From positions 1 to 5,878 of the forward strand of contig JAUVPY010000197.1 in NCBI GenBank assembly GCA_030598425.1: a stretch of 5,878 nt of DNA, written 5' to 3'. The notes beneath the pieces were generated by a model. The model was given only the letters and a program-made list of their open reading frames with translations. It ran no database searches and was not told where the DNA came from. This document shows, piece after piece, positions 5,077 through 5,878 of the stretch (positions are counted from its first letter, which is position 1; each line of letters begins with the position of its first letter). Both the position numbers and the translations under genes were made by a program. Source of the stretch: Anaerolineae bacterium (GTDB lineage: Bacteria; Chloroflexota; Anaerolineae; 4572-78; NAK82).

Positions 5077-5878
5077 ATGGCATTCGATAACATCGTCGTT
5101 CCCGGTGAAGGAGACAAGATCACCGTTCGAGAGGGGAAGTTGCAGGTCCCCGATAACCCGATCCTGGCCTTCGTCGAGGGTGATGGTATCGGGTACGACA
5201 TTATGACCGCCAGCAAACGTATTTGGGACGCGGCCGTGCAGGCCGCTTATGGCGGGAGACGTAGAATTGCCTGGATGGAGATCTATGCTGGCGAGAAGGC
5301 GGCCGGGATCTACGACGGAGACTACATACCTGAAGAGACCTTCGACGCCCTGCGCGAGTTTATCGTAGGCATCAAAGGACCGCTGACTACCCCGGTCGGC
5401 GGCGGTTTTCGCAGCCTGAACGTCACGCTGCGCCAGGTTCTTGATCTGTACGCCTGCATACGACCGGTGGCCTGGTACGAGGGCGTTCCCAGCCCGCTCA
5501 AAGAGCCCTGGAAGGTGGATGCGGTGATCTTTCGCGAAAACACCGAAGACGTCTACGCTGGCATCGAGTACCAGGCGGGCACACCCGAAGCTGCCAAGGT
5601 CGAGAGGTTTCTGAAGGAGGAGATGGGAGCCAAGTTCTTCGATGGGGCCGGCATTGGCATCAAGCCGATCAGCGAGTTTGGCACCAAGCGGCTGGTACGT
5701 AAGGCCATCCAATACGCCCTGGATGAGGAGCGCGAGAGCGTCACTCTGGTACATAAGGGGAATATCCAGAAGTTCACAGAGGGCGCTTTCCGCAACTGGG
5801 GCTACGAATTGGCCAGGGAAGAGTTCGGCGATGTGACCATCACCGAAGATGAGCTGTGGTCGGAACACGATGGGAAGC
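5077..5878 (+). CDS. icd: isocitrate dehydrogenase [NADP+], E. coli type (3' end outside the window)
   Basis: The first 267 codons of a protein normally about 415-430 aa long; the frame is open to the window edge. It catalyses oxidative decarboxylation of isocitrate to 2-oxoglutarate in the TCA cycle. From memory of E. coli Icd the match is close and nearly collinear: FVEGDGIG (32-39), [22 protein letters not shown] (99-120), RPV (129-131), [15 protein letters not shown] (150-164), GIGIKP (192-197), [12 protein letters not shown] (203-214) and [14 protein letters not shown] (225-238). Substrate residues Ser113, Asn115, Arg119, Arg129, Arg153 and Tyr160 carry the same numbers as in E. coli, and Lys227 corresponds to catalytic Lys230. 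The NADP-specificity loop lies beyond the edge, so NADP use is inferred from family. ATG at 5077 has a strong ribosome binding site. No convincing promoter lies in the 210-bp gap upstream; it may be read through from the SDR promoter. Confidence 0.96.
   Translation, partial: MAFDNIVVPGEGDKITVREGKLQVPDNPILAFVEGDGIGYDIMTASKRIWDAAVQAAYGGRRRIAWMEIYAGEKAAGIYDGDYIPEETFDALREFIVGIKGPLTTPVGGGFRSLNVTLRQVLDLYACIRPVAWYEGVPSPLKEPWKVDAVIFRENTEDVYAGIEYQAGTPEAAKVERFLKEEMGAKFFDGAGIGIKPISEFGTKRLVRKAIQYALDEERESVTLVHKGNIQKFTEGAFRNWGYELAREEFGDVTITEDELWSEHDGK

Noticed and set aside
4743..5090. Plus-strand frame bridging the SDR-icd gap
   Set aside because: It starts inside the SDR gene, runs into icd in another frame, has no ribosome binding site and reads as shadow sequence.
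5044..5868. Long minus-strand open frame opposite icd
   Set aside because: It lies wholly antisense to a clearly recognisable Icd protein and shows no family motif; long antisense frames are common in G+C-rich genes.

Overview
The window is ordinary bacterial chromosome, about 60% G+C in the genes and clearly A+T-rich only in the first intergenic region (about 55-165). All four complete genes and the partial icd lie on the + strand. The starts are mixed (ATG, GTG, TTG), genes overlap by 4 bp, and the promoters look sigma70-like. The long, E. coli-type isocitrate dehydrogenase and the overall protein style would suit Chloroflexota or a similar deep-branching, G+C-rich bacterium. That placement is an impression from the sequence, not a demonstrated one.

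Layout. Positions 1-179 look like a divergent control region. A strong leftward promoter (TTGACT-N18-TATACT on the - strand) and a weaker rightward one share the same -10 bases. A possible divergent gene begins near position 39 and runs off the left edge. Rightward come three tightly packed genes: a low-specificity L-threonine aldolase (180-1214), a radical SAM enzyme with extra C-terminal cysteines (1211-2308), and an FAD-dependent oxidoreductase of the phytoene-desaturase/amine-oxidase type (2305-3906). Both junctions are 4-bp overlaps (GTGA, then TTGA), so the three genes are almost certainly one translationally coupled operon. A G+C-rich hairpin sits at the end of the third gene.

A near-consensus promoter (TTGACA-N17-TACAAT, 3926-3954) then begins a new unit with a short-chain dehydrogenase/reductase (4027-4866). 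A 210-bp gap (4867-5076) follows. It contains two hairpin-forming inverted repeats, and a 19-nt direct repeat whose first copy includes the SDR stop codon. I see no clear promoter in this gap. The 5' two thirds of icd (5077 to the window edge) closes the window.

How the genes may work together. icd is central metabolism (TCA cycle) and ltaE is glycine/threonine metabolism. The coupled radical SAM plus FAD-oxidoreductase pair is the part whose job is not obvious. Its members resemble, at motif level, enzymes that modify isoprenoid or other hydrophobic substrates. A small uncharacterised biosynthetic or modification module is the most interesting reading, but the sequence alone does not identify a substrate. 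I found no CRISPR, tRNA/rRNA, transposase or phage gene.
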